A DNA stretch of 64,000 nucleotides from Hydractinia symbiolongicarpus (GCF_029227915.1 NC_079883.1:23994001-24058000); one strand, 5' to 3'. Counted from the first letter of the stretch, positions 22,194-29,510 are shown. Made by a program: numbers and translations. Notes: a model not told the origin generated them from the sequence alone.

Positions 22194-22209
22194 GTATCTA
22201 ACAGATCTA

Positions 22210-22577
22210 TAGACTCCTATAAGACTCTCCTATAATACTCCTATAATACTCCTATAATACTCCTATAGACTCCTATAATACTCCTATAATACTCCTATAA
22301 TACTCCTATAATACTCCTATAATACTCCTATAATACTCCTATAATACTCCTATAATACTCCTATAATACTCCTATAATACTCCTATAATACTCCTATAAT
22401 ACTCCTATAATACTCCTATAATACTCCTATAATACTCCTATAATACTCCTATAATACTCCTATAATACTCCTATAATACTCCTATAATACTCCTATAATA
22501 CTCCTATAATACTCCTATAATACTCCTATAATACTCCTATAATACTCCTATAGACTCCTATAATACTCCTATAATAC
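22210..22577 (+). repeat. 11-bp tandem array (ACTCCTATAAT), about 33 units
   Basis: Near-perfect head-to-tail copies of ACTCCTATAAT, with a few TATAGACT variants at both ends, filling the whole gap between the ATPase hairpin and the ATG at 22579. Every unit contains TATAAT, and the last one lies only a few bases before that ATG. It may be an expanded promoter element or simply an unstable minisatellite. Confidence 0.95.
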
Positions 22578-22578
22578 C

Positions 22579-23208
22579 ATGATAGAATATATAAATTTCA
22601 TATTACTGGTGACAGCCGTGGCGCTATTGCTGTTATTGGTTAGTTTTTGCCTTTTTTGTATTAAAAAATACCTATCGCTATTGAAAATGGCTGAAAACGC
22701 AATTGGTAACATAATTTTTATCGATGAACAGGATGCCCGGGATGATGGGAAGAGACAAAAATTGCTCGAGTGTGTGCTGACCGGAAATAGTAAGTTATAT
22801 CTTGGTAAGATGTATACGGAGGCGGAGATCCAGAAGCTCAAGAATGATGAGGTGGATAAACTGTTCACCATATACGAGGCTAAACTATCCGGTCAAATGG
22901 TAAAGTCTTTGGGACAGTCAATAATCCACATGTACTCCATGGGCGCCTGTACAGCTCTGGGCATAAAAAATCAAAAGGCTCTGAGTGATGACCTGGAGAA
23001 TGACCCATTCCTAAACTCCGCCCTTCAAAGGTTCACGTGCGATTTGTATTATAAGTTCGGATCACTACTATCACCAATCAGTGTGGGTCTAATTACAGGT
23101 AGGCATTATATCGCTGGAAGAAATTTAAACGCAAATAATAATATAGATATAGATAATAAAGATGTCAGAGGAACAGACTCCTATTCAGGTGACAACGAAG
23201 AACCCTAA
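22579..23208 (+). CDS. membrane protein with N-terminal helix, 209 aa
   Basis: Starts MIEYINFILL directly after the 11-bp array. Residues 6-30 form a strong membrane helix (ILLVTAVALLLLLVSFCLF). The rest is probably soluble, with a charged region (YTEAEIQKLKNDEVDKLF) and a conserved-looking block (SLGQSIIHMYSMGACTALGI). The end is low-complexity (NANNNIDIDNKD). Its last 47 nt overlap the start of the next gene in another frame. It lies in the morphogenesis half, so a virion membrane or assembly role is possible. Function not recognised. Confidence 0.7.
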   Translation: MIEYINFILLVTAVALLLLLVSFCLFCIKKYLSLLKMAENAIGNIIFIDEQDARDDGKRQKLLECVLTGNSKLYLGKMYTEAEIQKLKNDEVDKLFTIYEAKLSGQMVKSLGQSIIHMYSMGACTALGIKNQKALSDDLENDPFLNSALQRFTCDLYYKFGSLLSPISVGLITGRHYIAGRNLNANNNIDIDNKDVRGTDSYSGDNEEP

Positions 23209-23584
23209 AAAGGTTGAATCTGGTAAGAGGTTGGCGGAATACAACCGTAAAAAGAGGGAGGAATATAAAAAATGGCTCATGGCACAGACGGAGGTACAGT
23301 CGGCACCTCAGACACAAACCCGGCCGACGCCTCAAGCACACTCAGCACCTCAGACACAGTTGGAGGATCCTAAGGATATTGTCATTGAGGATTCTGTGAC
23401 AGATGGCCCTAAACACGGTGGAGTGAACTACACAATAATGGGTGGTGGTGTGATAGTTATGCTACTAATTGGAGCGTTGGTGGTCTATAAAAATAATGAC
23501 AAAAATATTAAGGTGAAGGGTACCCCACCAAGTGACTCTGGTAATAAAAAAACTATGAGAATAAGTAAGCTTGAAATGGAATAA
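23162..23584 (+). CDS. small membrane protein with Lys-rich and Pro/Gln-rich N-terminus, 140 aa
   Basis: MSEEQTPIQV start, overlapping the upstream gene by 47 nt. Residues 17-40 are strongly basic (ESGKRLAEYNRKKREEYKKW). I recall this GKRLAEYNRKK-type segment from small proteins of other animal Polintons. A Pro/Gln/Thr-rich linker follows (about 45-70), then one membrane helix (YTIMGGGVIVMLLIGALVVY, about 91-110) and a short basic tail. A basic stretch plus a membrane anchor would suit a link between packaged DNA and a membrane, but this is inference. Confidence 0.7.
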   Translation: MSEEQTPIQVTTKNPKKVESGKRLAEYNRKKREEYKKWLMAQTEVQSAPQTQTRPTPQAHSAPQTQLEDPKDIVIEDSVTDGPKHGGVNYTIMGGGVIVMLLIGALVVYKNNDKNIKVKGTPPSDSGNKKTMRISKLEME

Positions 23585-23628
23585 AGGGATAATATCGCGA
23601 TACTATAATCTTGAAGTAAATATAAGGC

Positions 23629-23856
23629 ATGGATAAGAAAAGTATAGTCAACGATATTTATAAAGCATCGGTCGTATGCGTTTTTGCTGTGGGCTATTCA
23701 ATGCTCGGGAAAAAGGTATTAAAAATGACACCACCCTCAATTCAGAAGTTTGACCTGGAAGATACCGGAAAGCTTGTAGCCATAGTCGCTGCAAGTGAAA
23801 TGACAAGAGAATATCTAGTTAAGCAGAAAATTATACCCGAAACTATAAATATATAA
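23629..23856 (+). CDS. small Polinton membrane protein, 75 aa
   Basis: MDKKSIVNDIYKASVV start with one N-terminal membrane helix (VVCVFAVGYSMLGKKVL). A second conserved-looking segment reads FDLEDTGKLVAIVAASEMTR and the end is YLVKQKIIPETINI. Proteins of this size and pattern accompany the capsid genes in other animal Polintons as far as I remember. Function is unknown. Its TAA stop overlaps the ATG of a 41-aa ORF (TAATG), pointing to tight packing or coupled translation. A short palindrome (TATCGCGATA, near 23593) lies in the gap before it. Confidence 0.65.
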   Translation: MDKKSIVNDIYKASVVCVFAVGYSMLGKKVLKMTPPSIQKFDLEDTGKLVAIVAASEMTREYLVKQKIIPETINI

Positions 23857-23981
23857 TGTTGCGAATACTGGAATGGTTGGTCTGGGTTTTATGCCAGCGT
23901 AAGAAAGTTGAGAGGATTTTACCCAAGGTGGAATACCTCGATACCGATGTCATAGACTCCGAAGCTATCGTATTAAAATAA
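23856..23981 (+). CDS. 41-aa ORF overlapping the upstream stop codon
   Basis: ATG shares its A with the preceding TAA stop (TAATG). The peptide starts with an amphipathic hydrophobic helix (MLRILEWLVWVLCQRKK) and ends in an acidic segment (YLDTDVIDSEAIVLK). It fills an otherwise unexplained 155-bp gap between two Polinton genes on the same strand. It may be a real micro-protein with a membrane-active N-terminus, but an ORF this short needs comparison with related elements. Confidence 0.45.
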   Translation: MLRILEWLVWVLCQRKKVERILPKVEYLDTDVIDSEAIVLK

Positions 23982-24011
23982 CGCCACTATATTATACCGG
24001 ATTATATAAAC

Positions 24012-24437
24012 ATGGCTTCAATTGCAATGATGTTGGGAGGTGCCTTCGCGAACGCTTTGGCCTTCACCGGATCAAGCTACCTCTTTTCAAGTTTATCAAA
24101 GGATAGGATAGATAAGGAACGGAAGCGGCATGATCTGGCCATAGAACAGATGCAAAAGGCTCAGGTTATATGGCAACGTAAAAGACAAGAGAGGGTTGAC
24201 TTTATCAATAAGCAGCTCAGACTTGAGAAGAAGGCCGAGGGTAAATTTACGGAGCTGGATGACGCGATGCGGGAATATAAAAAAGTATTTGGAGGATCAC
24301 CTCTCACAGATGTTCCGCGCAGGCCCGTATTGAGCGACTTTTATACACCCAGCAATGGCCAGCATGAACGGGAATTGGCATTTATCGCGCTAAGCATGAT
24401 CGGTGTCGGCGGAGCCGTGTGGTATTTCGAAAAATAG
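24012..24437 (+). CDS. Polinton membrane/coiled-coil protein, 141 aa
   Basis: Starts MASIAMMLGGAFANALAFTG, a Gly/Ala-rich hydrophobic N-terminus. A long charged helix follows (about 30-75, DKERKRHDLAIEQMQKAQV and RQERVDFINKQL), then a Pro-containing segment (PRRPVLSDFYTPSNGQ) and a C-terminal membrane helix (LAFIALSMIGVGGAVWYF). I recognise this layout as one of the recurring small proteins of animal Polintons; its role is not known to me. Its gene converges on the 426-aa coiled-coil gene, with a hairpin between the stops. Confidence 0.75.
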   Translation: MASIAMMLGGAFANALAFTGSSYLFSSLSKDRIDKERKRHDLAIEQMQKAQVIWQRKRQERVDFINKQLRLEKKAEGKFTELDDAMREYKKVFGGSPLTDVPRRPVLSDFYTPSNGQHERELAFIALSMIGVGGAVWYFEK

Positions 24438-24455
24438 TACTATGCCGCGGGTATT

Positions 24456-24478
24456 ATGTTACATGTGTCATGTAACAT
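24456..24478. terminator. hairpin between convergent genes
   Basis: ATGTTACATG, 3-nt loop TGT, CATGTAACAT. It stands between the stops at 24437 (+) and 24492 (-) and could end both transcripts. It shares the GTTAC/GTAAC core of the hairpins at 22167, 28453 and 29487. Confidence 0.65.
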
Positions 24479-24491
24479 ATATTCGGAATAG

Positions 24492-25772
24492 CTAACGCTT
24501 TGTCACCATGTAGGTGTATATCAGACCTCCGATTCCGACTATCAAAGCCCAAAGGTTTTGACTCAACCAACCGACGGCTTCCTTTGCTCTATTTAGGATC
24601 CACGATACGATGGATCCAATTATACCGGGCAGTGATGCGGCTGCGGCACCGGCTAATCTACCCAGGAGAGATCCCAGCGCGCTCAGCTTGTTCTTTATCC
24701 ATTCCCTCGCACCGCCCTCGGTTTTTTCATGATTTTTTGTATTACCGGTGGATGACCCCCCACCCCCTGGTGTCAAAGTTTCAACTAGAAGGCCGATAAC
24801 CATACCAAATGCCGTTAGTACACTGACGATGGTGATACCTTGCTCACGGAATAGCGTTCGTATCTTTTCACCCAATGTAGTTTCTTTGTCAAGTACTTTG
24901 GTAATCGTCTCCCTGATGCTTTTTATTTGACTGTTAAGTTTACCTTTGAGAATATCGATAATCTCTTGCCGGCCTTTCAACTCATTTTGCAAACCTTTCA
25001 ACCTTTCTTTCGCTTCATTTTGTTGTTCCTCGGTCATATTTGGTGTGTTTTCCATCTCTTCCAACTTGTTTTTTTCTCTGTCAATATGCTGTTCGAGCTG
25101 AACCTTTTTTGCAACTTCATCCTGAAGACTTCCTCTTATGTTTCTCAATGATCTATCCAATCCTAGCAATTCACGCATAGGATATTCAAATAGATCACCG
25201 GTCTGGGTTGCTTCATGGTCTACAGATTGTTGTTTGACCAATGAAATTAAATCTTCCGCACTGTTCACAACATCTCCAGACATGGTTTCTAATTCTATAT
25301 CGGTCGCATTCTCTATTTTATCCGGTGACGGTAGTCTCTCTTCTATTTTGTTTAGCCTAGCGGCCTGTCGGGGGGTTATACTACCTTTCGGTATATCGAA
25401 CCCCAAACCGCGCAGCCTTTTCTTGCCCAATAGATCTGCAATGGTACCGGTAGACCTTAGAGATCCGCCATTTGTCAGAGGTCTGTTATCACCCTTGTAG
25501 TATAATTCACGACCACGAGACTCAAACAGATCGGTATGTATCACGCTCGGGTTCTCGTTTGGATATATAGTTAGTAGCTTCTCATAGAGCGATTTAACCA
25601 GCTCACTGGTAACTCTGGAGCGCAGAGAGGTTTCTCCACCGAATGATGTCTCCTCATCAGGTGTGTGTATCTGCACACGCGTGCGCTCCCTCGGTACCAG
25701 AGGTGTGGAGTCATCGGTACCCTCGTCGGGTTGACCATGGTCACCAAACGGATCAATATCAATGTCCGCCAT
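24492..25772 (-). CDS. Polinton coiled-coil protein with C-terminal membrane helices, 426 aa
   Basis: The frame is open to 26012, but the ATG at 25772 (MADIDIDPFGDHGQPDEG) is chosen because everything beyond it overlaps the divergent gene at 25813. Residues 1-200 are acidic and soluble. About 205-290 form a long coiled coil (QLEQHIDREKNKLEEMEN, LQNELKGRQEIIDILKG). Then come an EKIRTLFREQGITI segment, a membrane helix (VSVLTAFGMVIGLLVE), a Gly-rich linker, an Ala-rich amphipathic region and a final helix (LWALIVGIGGLIYTYMV). I recall proteins with this C-terminal half in many invertebrate Polintons. They are unannotated. A virion-membrane or penetration role would fit the hydrophobic C-terminus but is unproven. 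Confidence 0.75.
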   Translation of the reverse strand: MADIDIDPFGDHGQPDEGTDDSTPLVPRERTRVQIHTPDEETSFGGETSLRSRVTSELVKSLYEKLLTIYPNENPSVIHTDLFESRGRELYYKGDNRPLTNGGSLRSTGTIADLLGKKRLRGLGFDIPKGSITPRQAARLNKIEERLPSPDKIENATDIELETMSGDVVNSAEDLISLVKQQSVDHEATQTGDLFEYPMRELLGLDRSLRNIRGSLQDEVAKKVQLEQHIDREKNKLEEMENTPNMTEEQQNEAKERLKGLQNELKGRQEIIDILKGKLNSQIKSIRETITKVLDKETTLGEKIRTLFREQGITIVSVLTAFGMVIGLLVETLTPGGGGSSTGNTKNHEKTEGGAREWIKNKLSALGSLLGRLAGAAAASLPGIIGSIVSWILNRAKEAVGWLSQNLWALIVGIGGLIYTYMVTKR

Positions 25773-25812
25773 TATTTTATTTAAAGGATAGTTTTTTCCT
25801 AATATAATAGAA

Positions 25813-26298
25813 ATGGCAGAGAGTTCTAGTACCAGAGAAGAAACTTTTAAAACGGATATATCCAATTCCCAACTTGAGGAGCTGGTGAAATTACGAGGCA
25901 AGTTCCAAGACAGGACACACGAACACGGAGGATCTCTGATCATATGGTCGATTCTGGGGGGATTATCCGGAACCGCAGCAATTACCGGCTCGATAGCGAC
26001 CGCGGTGACCATTATTAGAAATTTGGGCGGTACCCATGGAAATTACATGCGGAATTCGGGTATGTGTCTATTGGGCTCGGCTTCCTATGCGGTTACCGCC
26101 CAATATGTTAGGACATATCGGGAGAAACTTATCAAATTAAGAGCCGCATATCGCGTTGTGCAAAATGCCATCGATGTTTTCGATAAAACGCTACTCTGGC
26201 ACACTCGGATCTGTAGAGCCGATTTTGAGAATTTGTGTGATACGTATCATAGAACTCTCAAGGATCTGGATAAACTGGATATAGGTTATTTAGAGTAA
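25813..26298 (+). CDS. bi-hairpin membrane protein, paralogue of the next gene, 161 aa
   Basis: Starts MAESSSTREETF 40 bp from the divergent 426-aa gene, after CCTAATATAATAG. A charged helix (NSQLEELVKLRGKF) is followed by two hydrophobic segments (IIWSILGGLSGTAAITGSIA and MCLLGSASYAVTA) and a soluble helical C-terminus ending LDKLDIGYLE. The next gene has the same layout and an aligned NSQLGELRKLRDKF, so the two are tandem duplicates that have diverged. Function unknown. The pattern of helix, two membrane segments and helix suggests a membrane-remodelling or scaffold role, by inference only. Confidence 0.65.
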   Translation: MAESSSTREETFKTDISNSQLEELVKLRGKFQDRTHEHGGSLIIWSILGGLSGTAAITGSIATAVTIIRNLGGTHGNYMRNSGMCLLGSASYAVTAQYVRTYREKLIKLRAAYRVVQNAIDVFDKTLLWHTRICRADFENLCDTYHRTLKDLDKLDIGYLE

Positions 26299-26322
26299 AG
26301 TTTTTTTCTTTGTAGTAACCAA

Positions 26323-26910
26323 ATGGCAGAGATTTATCCGAAGCTACCCACGGCTCCCGAGTATTCGAGCGAGCAGGACAAGTTTAATACTAATACTGTG
26401 AACTCTCAACTTGGGGAGCTTAGAAAATTACGTGATAAGTTCAATACAAAATATGAGAAATATAACAAGACGCTGCACAGACTGGTGCTTTTAAATGCCA
26501 GCGCCACGGCCCTAACCGTCGCTTCGGGCATAGGTTCGGTGGTAACCGGTGCCACGCTCATCGGAATCCCCGCTTCCGCGGGATTGGGAGCCGTAGCACT
26601 GTCCGGAACCATTTTCACGGGCTCCGTCATGGCCCTGATTAAAAGATATCGGAGCAAACTTGACAAGGTCATGAAATTATATGATGTTGCGACGTCCGCC
26701 ATCGCCGTGTTTGAAAACTCCGTCTCGCGGGCTCTGAATAATGACGACATTAGTCACATTGAATTTCAAACCCTGAGCGGTATATACTACGAAGCTCTGA
26801 ACAAGATGACGAAAACCGACAGAAGGATGGAGAGCGAAACTCGCAACCAGTTTGAAAAAAGTCTAATGGACCAGGTTCAAAGCCTCAGAAGGACCGTAAA
26901 TCAAGGTTAG
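26323..26910 (+). CDS. bi-hairpin membrane protein, 195 aa
   Basis: Begins MAEIYPKLPTAPEYSSEQ 24 nt after the previous stop. Residues 25-50 are a charged helix (NSQLGELRKLRDKFNTKY). Two long Gly/Ala-rich hydrophobic segments follow (LTVASGIGSVVTGATLIGIP and GAVALSGTIFTGSVMALI), then a helical C-terminus (DDISHIEFQTLSGIYYEALN). I recall similar PTAPE-type proteins with paired hydrophobic segments in other animal Polintons. The paired Gly-zipper-like helices recall membrane-inserting proteins, but no activity can be assigned. Confidence 0.7.
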   Translation: MAEIYPKLPTAPEYSSEQDKFNTNTVNSQLGELRKLRDKFNTKYEKYNKTLHRLVLLNASATALTVASGIGSVVTGATLIGIPASAGLGAVALSGTIFTGSVMALIKRYRSKLDKVMKLYDVATSAIAVFENSVSRALNNDDISHIEFQTLSGIYYEALNKMTKTDRRMESETRNQFEKSLMDQVQSLRRTVNQG

Positions 26911-27099
26911 TGATGTGCGCATGTACACCGCTCGCATATTTCGTGTGGTACGATAAAAATTAATATGTAAGGCGGTTTGTGACATTATGTGGCGCGATCG
27001 TCCCCCCAAGACTGAGCCATAGCGGCCCTATCTGCCGACCGACCCGCGCGATCCCCGGCATCATCTTTACCGGAAACAGGTAAAGATATCGTACCTTTT
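26911..27099. other. GC-rich spacer with repeated leader motif and hairpin
   Basis: Contains GTGTGGTACGATAAAA at about 26942, which recurs (ATGTGGTACGATAAAA) near 28122 upstream of the 89-aa gene. The integrase-end hairpin (27063-27087) is also here. Confidence 0.5.
27063..27087. terminator. 3' hairpin after the integrase gene
   Basis: Arms ATCTTTACC / GGTAAAGAT (9 bp, perfect) around a GGAAACA loop, 13 nt past the minus-strand integrase stop. Near-identical to the hairpin at 17767-17791, including the loop. Confidence 0.65.
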
Positions 27100-28077
27100 T
27101 CACCAACCTTGCACATAATCAGGAGGTAATTCTGTATCTTCAGGTATTAACATCAATTCCTCTTTTACAAAAGCCCGTCCGGGTCCGTCTTGAACATAGT
27201 ACATTACACGGTTACCAGGTTGCGCTATTACCTCACGCAATCTATATGTGTTTTTCGACCATATTCTATCGGTTGCCCGTCTCCGCCCATCATCATGCTC
27301 TTCACCAGGTTGTAGTAGATATCTATACAGGCCATCTTTAGGTAATTCTACTTCAGGTGGATAGCTCTCTTGATTAACCAAAGGCACCTCTTTCATTATA
27401 ATAGCATCTTTTGGCTTCATATCAATCATCTGCGTCTTTGTATCGTTTAGCCTATCAATCAGTTTATACAGATGCTTAACCCATGTAGATGATACCTTTT
27501 CCGAATCATTCAGTTCTTGGGCATCTTGTATTTTGAATAAATTTTCGGCAAGTATCTTGTTCAACGCCTCAACAAAAGCTGTGTGTGTATGCTTATATTT
27601 TGTAGTCGCTCTTTTAATTTCAACCTTATGCTTCTCCAACAGCTTTGATACATCTGCCTTGAATTCTGAACCGTTATCACATTGGAAAGTTTTCGGATAA
27701 GTTAATGGTCCTGCCTTGTAGATGTCCTCAATCATAGCGGCAACCTCTTTGGCTTTCTTAGTCCCCAAAGGTCGGGCTACCTTGTATCTGGAAGCAGCAT
27801 CGATTCCCGACAAAATGTACTTATATTTATTACCATACAGTATGTCACCGGGCATGTACAATAAATCGAATTGATGTAAATCATTAGGGGTGGTAACTTC
27901 ATAATGTGGTCTTTCAACATGCTTTGGAGCGGGTAAATGTACTTGCCAAAATGCTTGTTTTGATAGCCACTTCTTAATCTCCTTTGGCCTGAAACCGAAT
28001 CCTCTTAAGCTCTGAACAGCCTTTTGTCCTTTCCATAAATTTTGAGGTTGATAGTAAGTCTCTTGAAGTTTTGACAT
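27100..28077 (-). CDS. Polinton integrase (DD35E, rve family), 325 aa
   Basis: Retrovirus-type integrase on the minus strand. The catalytic triad is visible: D71 in HQFDLLYM, D134 in FQCDNGSEF and E170 in TAFVEALNK, with exactly 35 residues between D134 and E170. The N-terminal 60 residues are helical with a Trp/Lys-rich part (LWKGQKAVQSL, EIKKWLSKQAFWQ) and no HHCC zinc motif. The C-terminal 60 (RIWSKNTYRLREVIAQPGNR) look like the SH3/chromo-type DNA- or chromatin-binding domain. It would insert the linear genome and make the 6-bp target duplication seen at the ends. The frame is complete and all three acidic residues are present, so it may be active. A conserved hairpin follows the stop. 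Confidence 0.93.
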   Translation of the reverse strand: MSKLQETYYQPQNLWKGQKAVQSLRGFGFRPKEIKKWLSKQAFWQVHLPAPKHVERPHYEVTTPNDLHQFDLLYMPGDILYGNKYKYILSGIDAASRYKVARPLGTKKAKEVAAMIEDIYKAGPLTYPKTFQCDNGSEFKADVSKLLEKHKVEIKRATTKYKHTHTAFVEALNKILAENLFKIQDAQELNDSEKVSSTWVKHLYKLIDRLNDTKTQMIDMKPKDAIIMKEVPLVNQESYPPEVELPKDGLYRYLLQPGEEHDDGRRRATDRIWSKNTYRLREVIAQPGNRVMYYVQDGPGRAFVKEELMLIPEDTELPPDYVQGW

Positions 28078-28168
28078 GTTTTATTTATGCACACCTTTAT
28101 TTATCTCCTTTTTGTGTTATGATGTGGTACGATAAAAGTGCTTAAAGTTTTTCATATATTATATTAAT

Positions 28169-28438
28169 ATGTCAGACATGGATACCACACCAGATTATAA
28201 ATTGATGAAACTGAGAGAGTTGCGAGAGGTTGCCAAATCCCGCGGAATTAAGTATATCGTGGGTATGAGAAAGGCTAAACTGGTTGAGGTGATTGAGAAG
28301 AATGATCTCGACCCATCCTACACCATCGATCTGGATACCAAGAAGGAATGGTATGGATACTGTTCAAGGTGGAGGTCGAAAAACAGGGAGGCATATCTAA
28401 AACCTCAAAAACGTTATAACGACAAAAGATCCAAGTGA
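28169..28438 (+). CDS. small SAP-like DNA-binding protein, 89 aa
   Basis: Starts MSDMDTTPDYKLMKLRELRE. Residues 10-45 make two helices joined by a basic turn (LMKLRELREVAKSRG and MRKAKLVEVIEKND), the pattern of SAP / Rho-N-type helix-extension-helix domains. The rest is basic (STRAND-poor, ending KPQKRYNDKRSK). The same kind of module starts the RING protein and DNA polymerase B downstream. It may bind the element's DNA, for example as a genome-organising protein, but that is inference. ATATTATATTA precedes the ATG, and a GTTACTC/GAGTAAC hairpin follows the stop. Confidence 0.7.
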   Translation: MSDMDTTPDYKLMKLRELREVAKSRGIKYIVGMRKAKLVEVIEKNDLDPSYTIDLDTKKEWYGYCSRWRSKNREAYLKPQKRYNDKRSK

Positions 28439-28452
28439 TTGAACAACCCTTT

Positions 28453-28476
28453 TTTGTTACTCGTCTGAGTAACAAA
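28453..28476. terminator. 3' hairpin after the 89-aa SAP-like gene
   Basis: TTTGTTACTC, 4-nt loop GTCT, GAGTAACAAA: perfect 10-bp arms. A right-arm-only copy (GAGTAACAAA) recurs at 28816-28825, showing that this region has been duplicated internally. Confidence 0.7.
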
Positions 28477-28527
28477 TGTTGGTGGGTGGGTACCCATGGT
28501 GTACCGGTCACGACCCTCTAGGTGCTG

Positions 28528-28903
28528 GTGGGTGGGTACCCATGGTGGAGCGATGTTGGTATCATAAAACGTGTTTTACCGCCATGTGGTCGGGTGGTTG
28601 TCTTGCGAACGAAGCCCCTCACGATCCTCGCGACCTCGGAGATCCTGATTTTTTTCCCTGGGGGGGTACCCACCCACATTTACACTCCGGGAAACGATCC
28701 ATGGTGGAGCGATGTCGGTATCATAAACCGTGTTTTACCACCATGGAGCAGCGCAACCCCGGGTGGGTGTCTTGCGAACGAAGCCCCTCACGATCCTCCA
28801 CCCCGGTTCTCAGACGAGTAACAAATGCTGGTGGGTGGGTACCCATGGTGCTGGTGGGTGTCTTGCGAACGAAGCCCCTCACGATCCTCCACCCCGGTTT
28901 ACG
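28528..28903 (+). repeat. three copies of a GC-rich intergenic cassette
   Basis: Copies at about 28528-28649, 28676-28806 and 28827-28903 (the last lacking its middle). Common parts in order: GGTGGGTGGGTACCCATGGT, GGAGCGATGTYGGTATCATA, GTTTTACC(G/A)CCATG, and TCTTGCGAACGAAGCCCCTC. A fourth copy is at 29527-29640. CATGGTGG and CCACCATG inside each full copy can pair. ORFs crossing these blocks are repeat shadows, not genes. Confidence 0.85.
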
Positions 28904-28922
28904 ATTATAAAAACATCTTAAA

Positions 28923-28942
28923 GATTACAAAATCGTATATCA
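28923..28942 (+). promoter_or_regulatory. early-promoter-like motif, RING gene
   Basis: GATTACAAAATCGTATATCA, ending 9 bases before the ATG at 28952. The same 20-mer occurs twice upstream of the polymerase gene, the second at the same distance from that ATG. A shared promoter or leader is likely. Confidence 0.65.
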
Positions 28943-28951
28943 TAGCCAAGC

Positions 28952-29470
28952 ATGTCTTCAGGAATCGTTCTCGATTTGATACACAGTAGAGAATATATTG
29001 ATGACTTTGATCTTTTCACGGTCCCTGATTTAAGAGCCCGAGCGAGGTACCTTGGCCTACGTGGATACTCGCGGCTCAGAATGGCTGAGCTTATCGAGTT
29101 ATTGTTATCAACAGTACCCGCAAGATATCCCGATATGACTTTACCGCTCGTCATAGGGATGCTGGATCTCGAAGTGACCGAATTTTCTGGACCCGTGATG
29201 AGATCAAACGTATCAGTGCCAAGACCGCTACCGGCACCTGGACCGATACCGGCGCAGCTTGAGGTTGATGATGATGATGAGGACGCCGATGACATTGATG
29301 AAGATGATAGATGTATCATTTGTCTTTCTAAACGAAAGACCGCAACCATTGTTCATGGTAGAGCGGGGCATTTTTGCTGCTGTCTATCATGTGCATATAA
29401 ATTGGAGAATAGGAGGGATAAATGTCCCATATGTCGGGCACCAATAGATTTTGTCATTAGACAATATTGA
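28952..29470 (+). CDS. SAP-like protein with C-terminal MDM2-type RING, putative E3 ubiquitin ligase, 172 aa
   Basis: Residues about 22-52 form a SAP-like helix pair ([29 protein letters not shown]), nearly identical to the start of the neighbouring DNA polymerase B. A Pro/Val linker and an acidic run (EVDDDDEDADDIDEDD, about 102-118) follow. Residues 121-172 are a RING. Its eight zinc ligands, C121, C124, H135, H140, C144, C147, C158 and C161, have exactly the spacing of the C2H2C4 RING of animal MDM2 (known ligands C438, C441, H452, H457, C461, C464, C475, C478). The protein ends in a hydrophobic/aromatic tail (IDFVIRQY), the part MDM2-class RINGs use for dimer-based activation. There is no p53-binding domain. 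A role in targeting host or viral proteins for ubiquitination is inferred. Confidence 0.85.
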   Translation: MSSGIVLDLIHSREYIDDFDLFTVPDLRARARYLGLRGYSRLRMAELIELLLSTVPARYPDMTLPLVIGMLDLEVTEFSGPVMRSNVSVPRPLPAPGPIPAQLEVDDDDEDADDIDEDDRCIICLSKRKTATIVHGRAGHFCCCLSCAYKLENRRDKCPICRAPIDFVIRQY

Positions 29471-29486
29471 ACGCGAATTCCCGGCC

Positions 29487-29510
29487 TTTGTTACTCGGAC
29501 GGGTAACAAA
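29487..29510. terminator. 3' hairpin after the RING gene
   Basis: TTTGTTACTC, 4-nt loop GGAC, GGGTAACAAA: 10-bp arms with one G-T wobble, 17 nt past the stop. Same family as 28453-28476. Confidence 0.65.

Noticed and set aside
22210-22577. CRISPR-like array
   Set aside because: The units are 11 bp and directly tandem with no unique spacers, so it is a minisatellite.
24500-25500. Plus-strand ORFs opposite the 426-aa coiled-coil gene
   Set aside because: They are shadows of the minus-strand gene, which has coherent domains and membrane segments.
25773-26012. N-terminal extension of the 426-aa minus-strand ORF
   Set aside because: It overlaps the divergent gene at 25813, and the ATG at 25772 gives a natural start next to an AT-rich promoter.
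28476-28921. Overlapping ORFs of 144, 99 and 63 residues in the Polinton
   Set aside because: They cross repeated GC-rich cassettes in different frames; the DNA repeat explains them.
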